Of a stretch of DNA of 64,000 bases, positions 19,224 to 27,656 are shown in pieces. Under the pieces are notes generated by a model. That model was not told the origin of the DNA and searched no databases. It saw only the letters and a list, made by a program, of their open reading frames with translations. How positions within the stretch are numbered: the first letter of the stretch is position 1; each line of letters starts with the position of its first letter. The stretch is from contig NZ_CP095042.1 of the NCBI RefSeq assembly GCF_022919715.1, positions 2,170,001 through 2,234,000 on the forward strand, written 5' to 3'. The stretch is from Agromyces sp. H17E-10 (lineage in GTDB: Bacteria > Actinomycetota > Actinomycetes > Actinomycetales > Microbacteriaceae). The position numbers and the translations under genes were made by a program.

Positions 19224-19592
19224 ATGCCTCTCGGACGTATGGGCCGTCCCGGCCTCATCGGCATGGCCGCGCGCACCGCGGTGGTCGCCGGTACCGCGAC
19301 CGCCGTCTCCGGCAACGTCGCTCGCCGCCAGAACGAGCGCGCGAACCAGAAGTACGAGGCGCAGGCCTACGAGCAGCAGCAGGCCTACGAGCAGCAGCAG
19401 GCGTACGCCGACCAGCAGGCAGCGGCCCAGCAGGCCGCCGCCCAGCAGGCGGCCGCGGCCCAGGCCGCCGCCGCGCCCGCCGGCGGCACCGACGTCGTCG
19501 CCGAGCTGCAGAAGCTCGCCGCGCTCCAGCAGCAGGGCATCCTCACCGACGACGAGTTCGCCGCCGCGAAGGCGAAGCTGCTCGGCGCCTGA
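19224..19592 (+). CDS. SHOCT domain protein with Gln/Ala-rich repeats
   Basis: A 122-residue protein. A hydrophobic N-terminal stretch (GLIGMAARTAVVAGTATAV) may anchor it to the membrane. The centre is made of repeated YEQQQA / AAAQQ units (about residues 45-88). The final 30 residues (LQKLAALQQQGILTDDEFAAAKAKLLG) are a SHOCT domain. Coupled to the DUF6325 gene, as often seen in Actinobacteria. A strong terminator follows. Confidence 0.83.
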   Translation: MPLGRMGRPGLIGMAARTAVVAGTATAVSGNVARRQNERANQKYEAQAYEQQQAYEQQQAYADQQAAAQQAAAQQAAAAQAAAAPAGGTDVVAELQKLAALQQQGILTDDEFAAAKAKLLGA

Positions 19593-19609
19593 CGCCGCTG
19601 CACGACGAC

Positions 19610-19646
19610 CGGATGCCCCGGGCGGATCATCCGCCCGGGGCATCCG
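19610..19646 (+). terminator. Intrinsic terminator after the DUF6325-SHOCT pair
   Basis: CGGATGCCCCGGGCGGAT and its perfect complement flank a single C. The downstream gene is co-directional, so this insulates it. The stem carries the GGATGCC/GGCATCC pair. Confidence 0.85.
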
Positions 19647-19721
19647 TGTTCGCCTGCGAACCACCCGAGAGCTCGGCGGCACCCCTTGCCGCGATGGCGG
19701 GTGCCGACCCTACGATGGGGC

Positions 19722-20864
19722 ATGACCGTCGCACTGCGGGGACTCTCGACCGTCGTACCGCCGACCGTGCTCGTCCAGCCCGAGGTGCGCGACGTGTTCG
19801 CGGCACAGCCGGGGCTGAACCGCCTCGCCCAGCGCATCATCACCACGAGCTTCGACGTCTCGGCGATCGAGACCCGGCACACGGTGATCGCCGAGCTCAG
19901 CCGTGATGCGCACCCCGACGACCCGGTGTTCTTCGACATCGACTCGGGCGAGCTGCTGCTGCCGGGCACGAAGGCCCGCAACGAGCTCTACGCCGAGCAG
20001 GCCACCCGGCTCTACGTCGAGGCGGGCCGCGCCGCGATCGACGCGACGCCGGGCGTCGAGACGGCCGACGTCACCCACATCATCACGGTGAGCTGCACGG
20101 GCTTCTACGCGCCCGGCCCCGACTTCATGATCGCGCGGGAGCTCGGCCTCGACGCGGGCGTCGAGCGCTACCACCTCGGCTTCATGGGCTGCTACGCGTC
20201 GATCCCGGCGCTGCGGCTCGCGAAGCAGTTGTGCGAGGCCGACGAGGCGGCCGTCGTGCTCGTCGTGTCGGTCGAACTGTGCACGCTGCACCTGCGCTCG
20301 TCGAACGACCCCGACACGATCGTCGCCTCGTCGCTCTTCGCCGACGGCGCCGGGGCGGCCATCGTCACGGCCCGGCCGGCCGAGCCGGGCGAGCGGGCCC
20401 TCGTGCTCGACCGGTTCGCGACCCGCATCACGCCGACCGGCGAGGGCGACATGGCGTGGAAGATCGGCGACCACGGTTTCGAGATGGTGCTCTCGAACGC
20501 CGTGCCGGCGCTCATCGACGAGCACATTACGGGTGCGCTCGAGCCGCTCTTCGCGCACGACCCGGCGCTGGTCGAGGCCCTCGAGACGGATGCCTCGGGG
20601 CAGGCGATCGAGCATTGGGCGATCCACCCGGGCGGTCGCAGCATCCTCGACAAGGTCGAGTCGCGACTCGTGCTGGGCGAGGCGCAGCTCGTGCCCGCGC
20701 GCGACACGCTGCGCGACTTCGGCAACATGTCGAGCGCGACCGTGCTGTTCGTGCTGCGGCACATCCTCGACGGCCAAGCCGCTGCCGGCGAACACGTCGC
20801 GGCGATGGCGTTCGGGCCGGGCCTCACGGTCGAGTCGGCGCTCATGACGGTGGCGGGGTCGTGA
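19722..20864 (+). CDS. Type III polyketide synthase (chalcone/stilbene synthase family)
   Basis: A 380-residue thiolase-fold ketosynthase that condenses malonyl-CoA units onto an acyl-CoA starter. The catalytic triad is visible: Cys157 in LGFMGCYAS, His302 in WAIHPGGRSIL and Asn335 in FGNMSSATVLF. The C-terminal MAFGPGLTVESAL is the family GFGPG loop. An in-frame ATG at 19694 exists, but ATG 19722 gives the normal family N-terminus. It is the first gene of a compact three-gene operon with a methyltransferase and a FAD monooxygenase, resembling srs-type phenolic-lipid clusters. The product (alkylresorcinol, pyrone or other) cannot be predicted by reading. Confidence 0.92.
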   Translation: MTVALRGLSTVVPPTVLVQPEVRDVFAAQPGLNRLAQRIITTSFDVSAIETRHTVIAELSRDAHPDDPVFFDIDSGELLLPGTKARNELYAEQATRLYVEAGRAAIDATPGVETADVTHIITVSCTGFYAPGPDFMIARELGLDAGVERYHLGFMGCYASIPALRLAKQLCEADEAAVVLVVSVELCTLHLRSSNDPDTIVASSLFADGAGAAIVTARPAEPGERALVLDRFATRITPTGEGDMAWKIGDHGFEMVLSNAVPALIDEHITGALEPLFAHDPALVEALETDASGQAIEHWAIHPGGRSILDKVESRLVLGEAQLVPARDTLRDFGNMSSATVLFVLRHILDGQAAAGEHVAAMAFGPGLTVESALMTVAGS

Positions 20865-20907
20865 GCGGACCCGTGTCGATCGCCTGCGTCCCGCGCACGG
20901 GGCTCCG

Positions 20908-21678
20908 GTGCCGGCGGTGACCGCGGGCGGCGGCGTCTGGCGGTCGCTCGGCTCGCGTGACGAGGCCGTGCGCGAGGTGATGGACGATCCCGCGTGCGAC
21001 CCCGAGATGCTGTCGCGCACCTTCGAGCAGTTCCGCCTCGTGAACTCGGTCGTCTCGGGTGCGGGCGCCGTGTACCGCGACTGGATCCGGCCGCGACTCT
21101 CGCCGGTGTGGACGACCCGCCTGCTCGACGTCGGCACGGGGGCCGCCGACCTGCCCCGGCGATGGCTCCGACGCGCGACGGCGGAGGGGATGCGGCTCGA
21201 GATCACGGCGATCGACCCCGACCCTCGCGCGCTCGCCGCGGCGCAGGCCGCTGTCGAGCACGACCCCGTCGACGGTCTCGAGCTGCTCGGGGCGACCACG
21301 AGCGAACTGGCCGACGACGACCGGCACTTCGACCTCGTCGTGTCGAACCACATGCTGCACCACCTCGACGGCCGCGAGTTCGGGGCCCTCCTGGCCGACT
21401 CGGAGCGGCTGGCCGAGTTCGGCGGCACCGTCGTGCACGGCGACATCGAGCGCAGCCGTTTCGCCTACGCCGCGTTCGCGGCGGGCACGCTGCCGTTCAG
21501 GTCGAACCTGCTGCGCGACTCGTTCATCCGCGTCGACGGGCTCGCGTCGATCCGGCGCAGCCACACCGCCGCCGAGCTCGCGGGCGTGCTGCCGCCGGGG
21601 TGGCGCGTCCGCCGTGCAGCCCCGTCGCGGCTCGAGGTGATCTGGCAGGCGGATGCCGCGGGCCGGCCGCGTGCGTGA
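20908..21678 (+). CDS. Class I SAM-dependent methyltransferase
   Basis: A 256-residue soluble methyltransferase. Motif I is LLDVGTGAADLP (about residues 72-83), the acidic loop is ITAIDPDPRAL, and FDLVVSNHMLHHL is motif IV, as in methyltransferase_11/25 proteins. It starts 43 bases after the polyketide synthase (GTG 20908; GTG 20917 is possible) and its end overlaps the monooxygenase start. The neighbours imply that it methylates the polyketide or its hydroxylated derivative. The conserved IRRSHTAAELAGVLPPGW segment is typical of methyltransferases found beside type III PKS genes. Confidence 0.85.
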   Translation: MPAVTAGGGVWRSLGSRDEAVREVMDDPACDPEMLSRTFEQFRLVNSVVSGAGAVYRDWIRPRLSPVWTTRLLDVGTGAADLPRRWLRRATAEGMRLEITAIDPDPRALAAAQAAVEHDPVDGLELLGATTSELADDDRHFDLVVSNHMLHHLDGREFGALLADSERLAEFGGTVVHGDIERSRFAYAAFAAGTLPFRSNLLRDSFIRVDGLASIRRSHTAAELAGVLPPGWRVRRAAPSRLEVIWQADAAGRPRA

Positions 21679-22834
21679 GCCGAGCCCCGCTGCCGTCGAC
21701 GTCGTCGTGATCGGGGCAGGCCCGGTCGGACTCGCGCTCGCCTGCCTCCTCGCGATGCGCGGCATCGGGGTGACGGTGCTCGAACGGGCGACGGCCGCCT
21801 CCACCAGGTCGCGGGCGTTCGGCGTGCACACGCCGGGCCTTGGCGTGCTCGACCGGGTCGGCGTGGGGGCGGCCGTGCGGGCGGAGTCGGCGCCGATCGG
21901 CACCGGGCGGGTGACCTGCCGGGGCCGGGTGCTCGGGCGGATGCGGTTCACCGAGCCCATCCGATCGCTGCCGCAGCATCGCATCGAGGCGCTGCTCGTC
22001 GACCGGCTCGAGCAGCTCGCGCCGGGTGCACTGCGTCGGGGCGTCGCGGCGGCGGGGCTGCGGGGTGTGCACGGCGGGGTCGAGGTTCGAACCGAGACGA
22101 CGGCAGAGGTCGGCTCCGAGATCGTGCGCGCGCGCCTGGCGGTCGCCGCCGACGGCGTGCGAAGCCCGACGAGGCGCCTGCTCGGCATCGGATGGACGCC
22201 GAGACCGGGTCGCGCCCGCTACGTGATGGCCGACGTCAGCGGCGGCGGCGAGGTCACCGACGACGACGAGACCGCCGTGCTCCGGTTCGAACCCGACGGC
22301 GTGGTCGAGTCGTTCCCCCTGCCGGGCGGGCACCGTCGGGTCGTCGCGTGGCACGACGGCGGCGATCCGGATGCGACGGCGTTCGCGGCGCTCGTCGCCG
22401 GGCGCACCGGGCGGCGCTTCGAGACGGTGGGCGCCCCGAGCTCCTTCACGGCGGCGCAGCACGTCGCGACGCGGTTCGCCCATGGACGGGTCGCGCTCGC
22501 CGGCGACGCGGCCCACGAGGTCAGCCCCATCGGCGGCCAGGGCATGAACCTCGGCTGGCTCGACGCGCTCGCGCTCGCCGACGCGATCGAGCGCGACCTC
22601 GCCCGTCCACCGGGCGGCCGGCGCCGCCGGTTCGCCCGGGGTCCGTTCGCCCGGTACGGCCGGCGCCGTCGGCGCGCCGCGCTCCGGGCCTGCCGCCGGG
22701 CGGCGTTCAACATGGCGATGGGGGCTCCGGCATGGGGCATCCCGCTCGCCGTTCGCAACGCGGCCATACGCCTGCTGGGCGTGCCGCCGTTGCGCGGGCT
22801 GCTCGCCGCGACCTTCACGATGCGCGGCCTGTGA
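21671..22834 (+). CDS. FAD-dependent monooxygenase
   Basis: About 387 residues of an aromatic-ring hydroxylase-type flavoprotein. DVVVIGAGPVGLALACLLA at the N-terminus is the dinucleotide-binding GxGxxG fold, and HGRVALAGDAAHEVSPIGGQG is the second FAD-binding GD motif. Arg-rich residues (RRRRFARG, RRRRRAALRACRR) lie near residue 320. GTG 21671 overlaps the methyltransferase end by eight bases; ATG 21653 is an alternative start. It probably hydroxylates the ring made by the polyketide synthase, as SrsC does in Streptomyces griseus, which is inference from context. Confidence 0.87.
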   Translation: MREPSPAAVDVVVIGAGPVGLALACLLAMRGIGVTVLERATAASTRSRAFGVHTPGLGVLDRVGVGAAVRAESAPIGTGRVTCRGRVLGRMRFTEPIRSLPQHRIEALLVDRLEQLAPGALRRGVAAAGLRGVHGGVEVRTETTAEVGSEIVRARLAVAADGVRSPTRRLLGIGWTPRPGRARYVMADVSGGGEVTDDDETAVLRFEPDGVVESFPLPGGHRRVVAWHDGGDPDATAFAALVAGRTGRRFETVGAPSSFTAAQHVATRFAHGRVALAGDAAHEVSPIGGQGMNLGWLDALALADAIERDLARPPGGRRRRFARGPFARYGRRRRRAALRACRRAAFNMAMGAPAWGIPLAVRNAAIRLLGVPPLRGLLAATFTMRGL

Positions 22835-22843
22835 CGCGGTGCG

Positions 22844-23284
22844 TCAGAGCGCGACGCGCGTGAGCACGAAGACCGGGATCAGGCGGTCGGTCTTCGTCTG
22901 GTAGTTCGCGTAGTCGGGCCAGGTCTCGTTCGCCCGCGCCCACCACGCTTCGCGCTCGTCGCCCTCGAGCTCGCGGGCGACGTAGTCGTGCTTCCGGTCG
23001 CCGTCCTGCAGCTCGACCTCGGGGTGCGCCTTCAGGTTCCAGTACCACTGCGGCTGCTCGGGCGAGCCGCCCTTCGAGGCGACGACCGCGTACTCGCCGT
23101 CGTGCTCGACGCGCATGAGCGCCGTCTTGCGCAACTTGCCGGTCTTCGCACCGCGCGTCGTCAGCACGATGATCGGCCGCCCCCGCAGGGTGTTGGCCGA
23201 TGCGCCGTCGGACGCCTCGAACCGCTCGGCCTGCTTGCGGGCCCAGTCGGCGCTGCCGGGTGCGTACTCGCCCTCGAGTGGCAT
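22844..23284 (-). CDS. Deazaflavin (F420)-dependent nitroreductase family protein
   Basis: A 146-residue split-barrel protein of the DDN family, which uses cofactor F420 in Actinobacteria. The core [20 protein letters not shown] and the [21 protein letters not shown] block are the family signature for F420 binding. The [20 protein letters not shown] end is typical. It converges on the monooxygenase gene nine bases away and diverges from the LysR gene, which may control it. Confidence 0.9.
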   Translation of the reverse strand: MPLEGEYAPGSADWARKQAERFEASDGASANTLRGRPIIVLTTRGAKTGKLRKTALMRVEHDGEYAVVASKGGSPEQPQWYWNLKAHPEVELQDGDRKHDYVARELEGDEREAWWARANETWPDYANYQTKTDRLIPVFVLTRVAL

Positions 23285-23360
23285 GGATGCTCCTTCACGG
23301 TCGTCTCCTCTCGACAACCGAGTGGGGTCCGCGGTTCTTCCCTGTGGCAGAATCGCGCCG

Positions 23361-24248
23361 ATGGCGGCCCACGATCTCGAGCATCTGCGGACCTTCCTCA
23401 CCGTGCTGCGGGCGGGGTCGGTGAGCGAGGGCGCGCGCCTCGTCGGCATCTCGCAGGCGACGGCGAGCGCCCACGTGCAGGCGCTCGAGCAGCAGCTCGG
23501 GGCCACGCTCTTCGAGCGCTCGCCGAGCGGGGTCGTCGCGACGCCGCGCGCGCTCGCGCTCGGTAGGCGCATCGCCGCGCATCTCGATGCCCTCGACGAC
23601 GTGCTCGCGCCGACGATCGCGGGCGAGGCGGTGACGATCGAGCTCGGCGGCGCGGCCGAATACCTGGGCGAGGTCGTCGCTCCCGGGATCGCCCGGCTCG
23701 CAGACGCCTCGTCGATCCGCGTACGGATGCGCTTCGGACTGGCCGAGCCGCTGCTCGACGAGTTGCGCGCCGGCGGGCTCGACCTCGTGGTGAGTTCGGT
23801 GCGGCCCGCGCAGCGGGGGCTCAGTGCAGCCCCGCTCGTCGACGAGGAGTTCGTGCTCGTCGGGGCCCCGACCCTCGTGGCGGCGGGGCGGCTCGACGAG
23901 GCCGCGCTCGACGCCGTGCCGGTGATCGGCTACGGCGACGAGCTGCCGATCGTGCGGCGGTACTGGCGCTCGGTCTTCGGGCGGCGGCCCGACCATCTCG
24001 TCGTGGCGGCCGTGATGCCCGACCTGCGGGCGATCCGGGCGGCGCTCGTCGCGGGGGCCGGCATGTCGGTGCTGCCGTCCTACCTCGTGCGGCGCGAATT
24101 GGACGCGGGCGAGCTCGTCGTGCTGCACGAGCCCGAGTTCGCCCCGCTCAACACCCTGTACGTCGTGACGCGCGCGGGCGAGCTCGAACGGCGCGGACCG
24201 CTCCGGGCGGTGGCGGCAGCGTTGCACGAGATCGCGGCGCCGCGCTGA
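23361..24248 (+). CDS. LysR-family transcriptional regulator
   Basis: A 295-residue LysR regulator. The N-terminal winged helix-turn-helix covers about residues 4-62 ([20 protein letters not shown], then [15 protein letters not shown]). The effector-binding domain follows, with [20 protein letters not shown] near the end. LysR proteins usually control a divergent neighbour, here the DDN-type oxidoreductase gene, 76 bases away. Effector unknown. Confidence 0.9.
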   Translation: MAAHDLEHLRTFLTVLRAGSVSEGARLVGISQATASAHVQALEQQLGATLFERSPSGVVATPRALALGRRIAAHLDALDDVLAPTIAGEAVTIELGGAAEYLGEVVAPGIARLADASSIRVRMRFGLAEPLLDELRAGGLDLVVSSVRPAQRGLSAAPLVDEEFVLVGAPTLVAAGRLDEAALDAVPVIGYGDELPIVRRYWRSVFGRRPDHLVVAAVMPDLRAIRAALVAGAGMSVLPSYLVRRELDAGELVVLHEPEFAPLNTLYVVTRAGELERRGPLRAVAAALHEIAAPR

Positions 24249-24272
24249 CCCCCGCCCGCAGCGGCCGGCGGC

Positions 24273-24995
24273 TCACGCCGCGGAGTGCAGGCCGCGCTCG
24301 CCGAGCGCCGCCAGCAGGGCCGAGGCGACGGCCGCGCTCGACTGCGGGTTCTGGCCCGTGATGAGGTTGCCGTCGCGCACGACGTGGCTCGACCACGGAG
24401 CGCCGCCCTCGACGCGCGCGCCGCGCTCGGCGAGGGTCGTCGCGACGAACCATGGCGTGCCCGTGCCGAGGCCGCCGGTGCGCTCCTCCTCGTCGGTGAA
24501 CACCGTGAGTGCCCGGCCCGCGAAGGCGAAGCCGCCGTCGTCGCCGGTCGCGCTGAGCAGCGCGGCCGGACCGTGGCAGAAGGGGGCGATGAGCACGTCG
24601 GCCGTGTCGGCGGCGACGAGTGCGGCACCCACGCCCGGGTCGGACGCGAGGTCGACCATCGGGCCGTGACCTCCCGGCAGCACGATGGCGTCGAAGGCCG
24701 TCGCGTCGAGTCCGGCGATCGCCGTCGGCGACGCGAGCTCCGCCGCGATCGTCTCGAGGTAGGCGCGGAACTCGTCGGCCTTCGCGGCGTCGCCGACGAG
24801 CTCGACCGTCAGCGAGCCGGGATCGACCGGGGCGGGTGCACCGCCCGGGGTCGCGAGGGTGATCTCGGCGCCCGCCGCGGCGAGCGCGCGGTGGGCGACC
24901 ACGAGCTCCTCGGCCCAGAAGCCGGTGGGGTGCACGGTGCCGTCGGCGAGCTCAATCGCGTCGGCGGCGGTGACGATCATGAGGATGCGGGTCAT
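24273..24995 (-). CDS. DJ-1/PfpI superfamily protein (type 1 glutamine amidotransferase-like)
   Basis: A 240-residue cytoplasmic protein of the Hsp31/DJ-1 type. FDAIVLPGGHGPMVDL (residues 101-116) is the conserved GGHG region, and the nucleophile elbow is IAPFCHGPAALL with Cys140 followed by His141. Glu29 in FWAEELVVAH is the likely partner residue. Related proteins act as glyoxalase III, deglycase or chaperone. The C-terminus (DGNLITGQNPQSS) matches this subgroup. It converges on the LysR gene and diverges from the hydrolase gene across 133 bases containing an inverted repeat. Confidence 0.9.
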   Translation of the reverse strand: MTRILMIVTAADAIELADGTVHPTGFWAEELVVAHRALAAAGAEITLATPGGAPAPVDPGSLTVELVGDAAKADEFRAYLETIAAELASPTAIAGLDATAFDAIVLPGGHGPMVDLASDPGVGAALVAADTADVLIAPFCHGPAALLSATGDDGGFAFAGRALTVFTDEEERTGGLGTGTPWFVATTLAERGARVEGGAPWSSHVVRDGNLITGQNPQSSAAVASALLAALGERGLHSAA

Positions 24996-25044
24996 GGGGT
25001 TCCTTTCGACCCCGCGAGTCTCGCGCCGCGGCATCCCGCCGGGG

Positions 25045-25060
25045 CATCGGAAAACCGATG
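25045..25060. promoter_or_regulatory. Inverted repeat, possible operator between DJ-1 and hydrolase genes
   Basis: CATCGG, AAAA, CCGATG is a perfect dyad in the divergent spacer. It is nested inside a second complementary pair, CCCGCC upstream (about 25035) and GGCGGG downstream (25060-25065). The position between two divergent starts fits a shared operator, but no regulator gene for it is evident. Confidence 0.4.
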
Positions 25061-25128
25061 GCGGGTATCGTCCGCGCAGTACCCTGACTGCACGGGCCAG
25101 GGCCCGAGCGCATCGGGACGGAGTCGAC

Positions 25129-26055
25129 ATGACCACCTCGGCAGCATCAGGGCAGCGGGCGGGTGAACGCTTCCTCGAGGCGGAACGTCGCCTCTGGGTC
25201 GATCACGCGGGGCGCGAGCCCGGCACGCAGCTGATCGAGCTGCCGACGCTCCGGTCCCGGGTGCGGCTGTTCGAGTTCGGCGAGGGGGCGACACTGCTGT
25301 TCCTGCACGGCGGACCGAGCGCCGCGTCGTGCTGGGCCCCGCTCGTCGGCCGGCTCACCGGGTTCCGCTGCGTGCTGATCGAGCGGCCCGGCTGCGGGCT
25401 GAGCGAGTCCGCGCAAGCCCGCATGAGCGTGCGCGAGCACGGGGCAGCGCTGCTCGCCGATGTGCTCGCCGCCCTGCCCGCTCCGCCGATCGCCGTCGTC
25501 GCGAACTCGTTCGGCTCCTTCCTCTCGCTCGCCCACGAACTCTCGCATCCCGGCGTCGTGCCGCGCTACCTGCACTTCGGATGCCCGGCACCGTCGCCCG
25601 GGTCGCGGGTGCCGCCGTCGTTCGTGCCGTCGATGATCCCCGGGCTGAACGCGGTGCTGCGGCGGCTCAGCACCTGGACGGCGGACTCGAGCCTGCGCAA
25701 CTTCACCGTGATGGGCCACGACCGGGACGCGATGTCGCGCCCCGCCCTCGCCTCGTTCCTGCGCTGGTACACGGCGCTCATGACGTTGACGCCGACGCGG
25801 GCGAACGATCAGCGACTCTTCGGGCGGATCCGACCCCGCGATGCGCTCAGACCTGATCAGCTCGCCGTCGCCGACGTGCCGATGCACTTCTTCTGGGGGC
25901 GAGACGACACATTCGGGGGCGAGCGCGCGGCCCGGCGGTTGACCTCACTGATCGCCGGGTCGGAGCTGCAGATGATCGACGGCGGCCACCTGCCGTGGCT
26001 CGATGACCCGGCTGCGGCCGCGGAGTTCGTGAGGCGAGTGCTCGACGGGCGTTGA
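25129..26055 (+). CDS. Alpha/beta hydrolase
   Basis: A 308-residue alpha/beta hydrolase. LFLHGGPS (residues 57-64) supplies the HGG oxyanion segment, VVANSFGSFLSLA contains the nucleophile Ser127 in NSFGS, FFWGRDDTFGG holds the likely acid Asp, and MIDGGHLPWLDDP holds the catalytic His. The nucleophile motif has Asn rather than Gly at the first position, tolerated in the family. The substrate is unknown. Divergent from the DJ-1 gene. Confidence 0.87.
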   Translation: MTTSAASGQRAGERFLEAERRLWVDHAGREPGTQLIELPTLRSRVRLFEFGEGATLLFLHGGPSAASCWAPLVGRLTGFRCVLIERPGCGLSESAQARMSVREHGAALLADVLAALPAPPIAVVANSFGSFLSLAHELSHPGVVPRYLHFGCPAPSPGSRVPPSFVPSMIPGLNAVLRRLSTWTADSSLRNFTVMGHDRDAMSRPALASFLRWYTALMTLTPTRANDQRLFGRIRPRDALRPDQLAVADVPMHFFWGRDDTFGGERAARRLTSLIAGSELQMIDGGHLPWLDDPAAAAEFVRRVLDGR

Positions 26056-26082
26056 GCGGTCCGACACATCGGCGAACCGGTG

Positions 26083-27519
26083 TCAGCGCTCGAGCGCGCG
26101 CACCGCGAGCCAGGCGGCGGTACGGTCGTCGGGGCTCGACATCGAGAGCCCCGTGAGCTCCTCGATGCGGAGGAGGCGCGACGCGAGCGTCTGCCGGTGC
26201 ACGCCGAGCACTGCAGCGGTGGCGCCGAGCGCGCCGTGCTCGGCGAGGTAGGCCCGCAGCGTGCGGGTGAGCTCGCCGTGCCCGCCGTCGGCATCGCGCA
26301 GCGGATCGAGCAGTTCGCCGATGCGCGACGTCGTGTCGCCGTCGAGCTGCTCGAGCACGTAGGCGACCGTCGGCAGCGACCGGTATCGCACGACCGTGCG
26401 CCCGTCGGCCACGGCGGCCTCGTGCGCCTGCCGTGCCTGGCCCGCACTGCGGGCGAGCGCGTCGGTCGCCGCCGCCGAGCCGAGGCCGAGTCGCAGCACC
26501 GACCGGCCGTCGATCGCGAACTCCTCGACGCGACGGGCGAACGCGTCGACCTGGTCGTCGCGCAGGAACCCCAGCACGCGCTCGTGCGCCTCGGTCACGA
26601 CGTGCACGGCGCCGAGCTCGTCGAGCCAGCGCGTGACGAGGCGTTCGAGGTCGACCGCCTTCGACCGGCTCGACAGGGCGAAGGCGGTCAGACTGCGCTC
26701 CCGCACGCCCCAGCGGCGCAGCAGGTCGGTCGCCTCGCCGCCGCCGGCGAGCAGCGTGTCGACCATGACCGCACGGCCGAGTCGCTCGGTGCCGGAGTGG
26801 TCGTGCGTGCGCAGCACGAGGTCGAGGAGTGCCGCCGCCTGGGAGGCGAGATCGCGGCTGCGGCTCGTCGACCCCTCGCGCGACGCGATCACGAGGTGGG
26901 CCGTGAGGTCTTCGCCGGGGCCGACCGGGTGCACCTGCAGTCCGGGGTGGCGCACCCGCACCGGCCGGTTGAACGCGACCGCGATCGCGTCCTGCACGTG
27001 CAGTCCGCCGGCGCCGGCCGTCGTGATCACCTGGCCGTGCACGTCGACGAGCACCGCCCAGCCGTCGACGCGGTGCGCGAGCTCGGCGATCACGGCCTTC
27101 GCGCCGCCTCGGCGGGCGACCTGGGTGAGCACCTTCGTGCCGGTCGTCACGAGGCGGTCCTCGGCGGCCTGATCGGAGGCCAGCAGGGCGACGAGCACCG
27201 GAAGCAGCGCCTCGGGTGAGGGGGTCGCGCCGACGAGCGCCGTGGCGCCGGCGGCGGCCAGTGCCGCCCGAAGCTCGACCGAGTCGTGCGCGGTCACGAG
27301 CACCGAGGCCGCGAGCTCCGCGGCGCGGTCGTCACCGGCGCCCACGGCCGCCGAGAGCTCGTCCGGAGCCCCGACGACGAGGGTCGCGAACGCCGGGTGG
27401 CCCACGACGGCGAAGTCGGCGAGCGGCACTGCGGAATCCACCGGCACGGAACCGTCGAACCGGCCCGGCACGAGGTCGGCCCCGAGGTGCAGGGCGATGG
27501 AGTCGAGTCGGCGGGCCAC
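26083..27519 (-). CDS. PucR-family transcriptional regulator
   Basis: A 478-residue regulator with a C-terminal PucR helix-turn-helix: AAVLGVHRQTLASRLLRIEELTG is the HTH_30 motif, preceded by TLRAYLAEHGALGATA. The middle contains a GGDEF-like CdaR segment (LRLGLGSAAATDALARSAGQA). The N-terminal region looks like the PucR purine-catabolism sensor domain. The GTG start has only a short, close CTGAGG upstream, so the start is tentative. It is divergent from the alcohol dehydrogenase and APC permease genes, which it probably controls. Confidence 0.88.
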   Translation of the reverse strand: MARRLDSIALHLGADLVPGRFDGSVPVDSAVPLADFAVVGHPAFATLVVGAPDELSAAVGAGDDRAAELAASVLVTAHDSVELRAALAAAGATALVGATPSPEALLPVLVALLASDQAAEDRLVTTGTKVLTQVARRGGAKAVIAELAHRVDGWAVLVDVHGQVITTAGAGGLHVQDAIAVAFNRPVRVRHPGLQVHPVGPGEDLTAHLVIASREGSTSRSRDLASQAAALLDLVLRTHDHSGTERLGRAVMVDTLLAGGGEATDLLRRWGVRERSLTAFALSSRSKAVDLERLVTRWLDELGAVHVVTEAHERVLGFLRDDQVDAFARRVEEFAIDGRSVLRLGLGSAAATDALARSAGQARQAHEAAVADGRTVVRYRSLPTVAYVLEQLDGDTTSRIGELLDPLRDADGGHGELTRTLRAYLAEHGALGATAAVLGVHRQTLASRLLRIEELTGLSMSSPDDRTAAWLAVRALER

Positions 27520-27574
27520 CTCAGGATTGTACGAAATGTCCAGTGAGTGGATGCTGCTTCACACTTCTTCGCAA

Positions 27575-27603
27575 TGACGTGGCCGGCGCCGACTGCCTAC
27601 CAT
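27575..27603 (+). promoter_or_regulatory. Candidate promoter for the alcohol dehydrogenase-permease pair
   Basis: TGACGT (27575-27580) and TACCAT (27598-27603) are spaced by 17 bases, about 55 bases before the ATG at 27657. The match to the vegetative consensus is moderate and the call is by eye. Confidence 0.35.
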
Positions 27604-27656
27604 CGGCATGCCCGGGCACGAGTTCCCGTCCGGGTGAACGATCCGAAGGAGCATCC

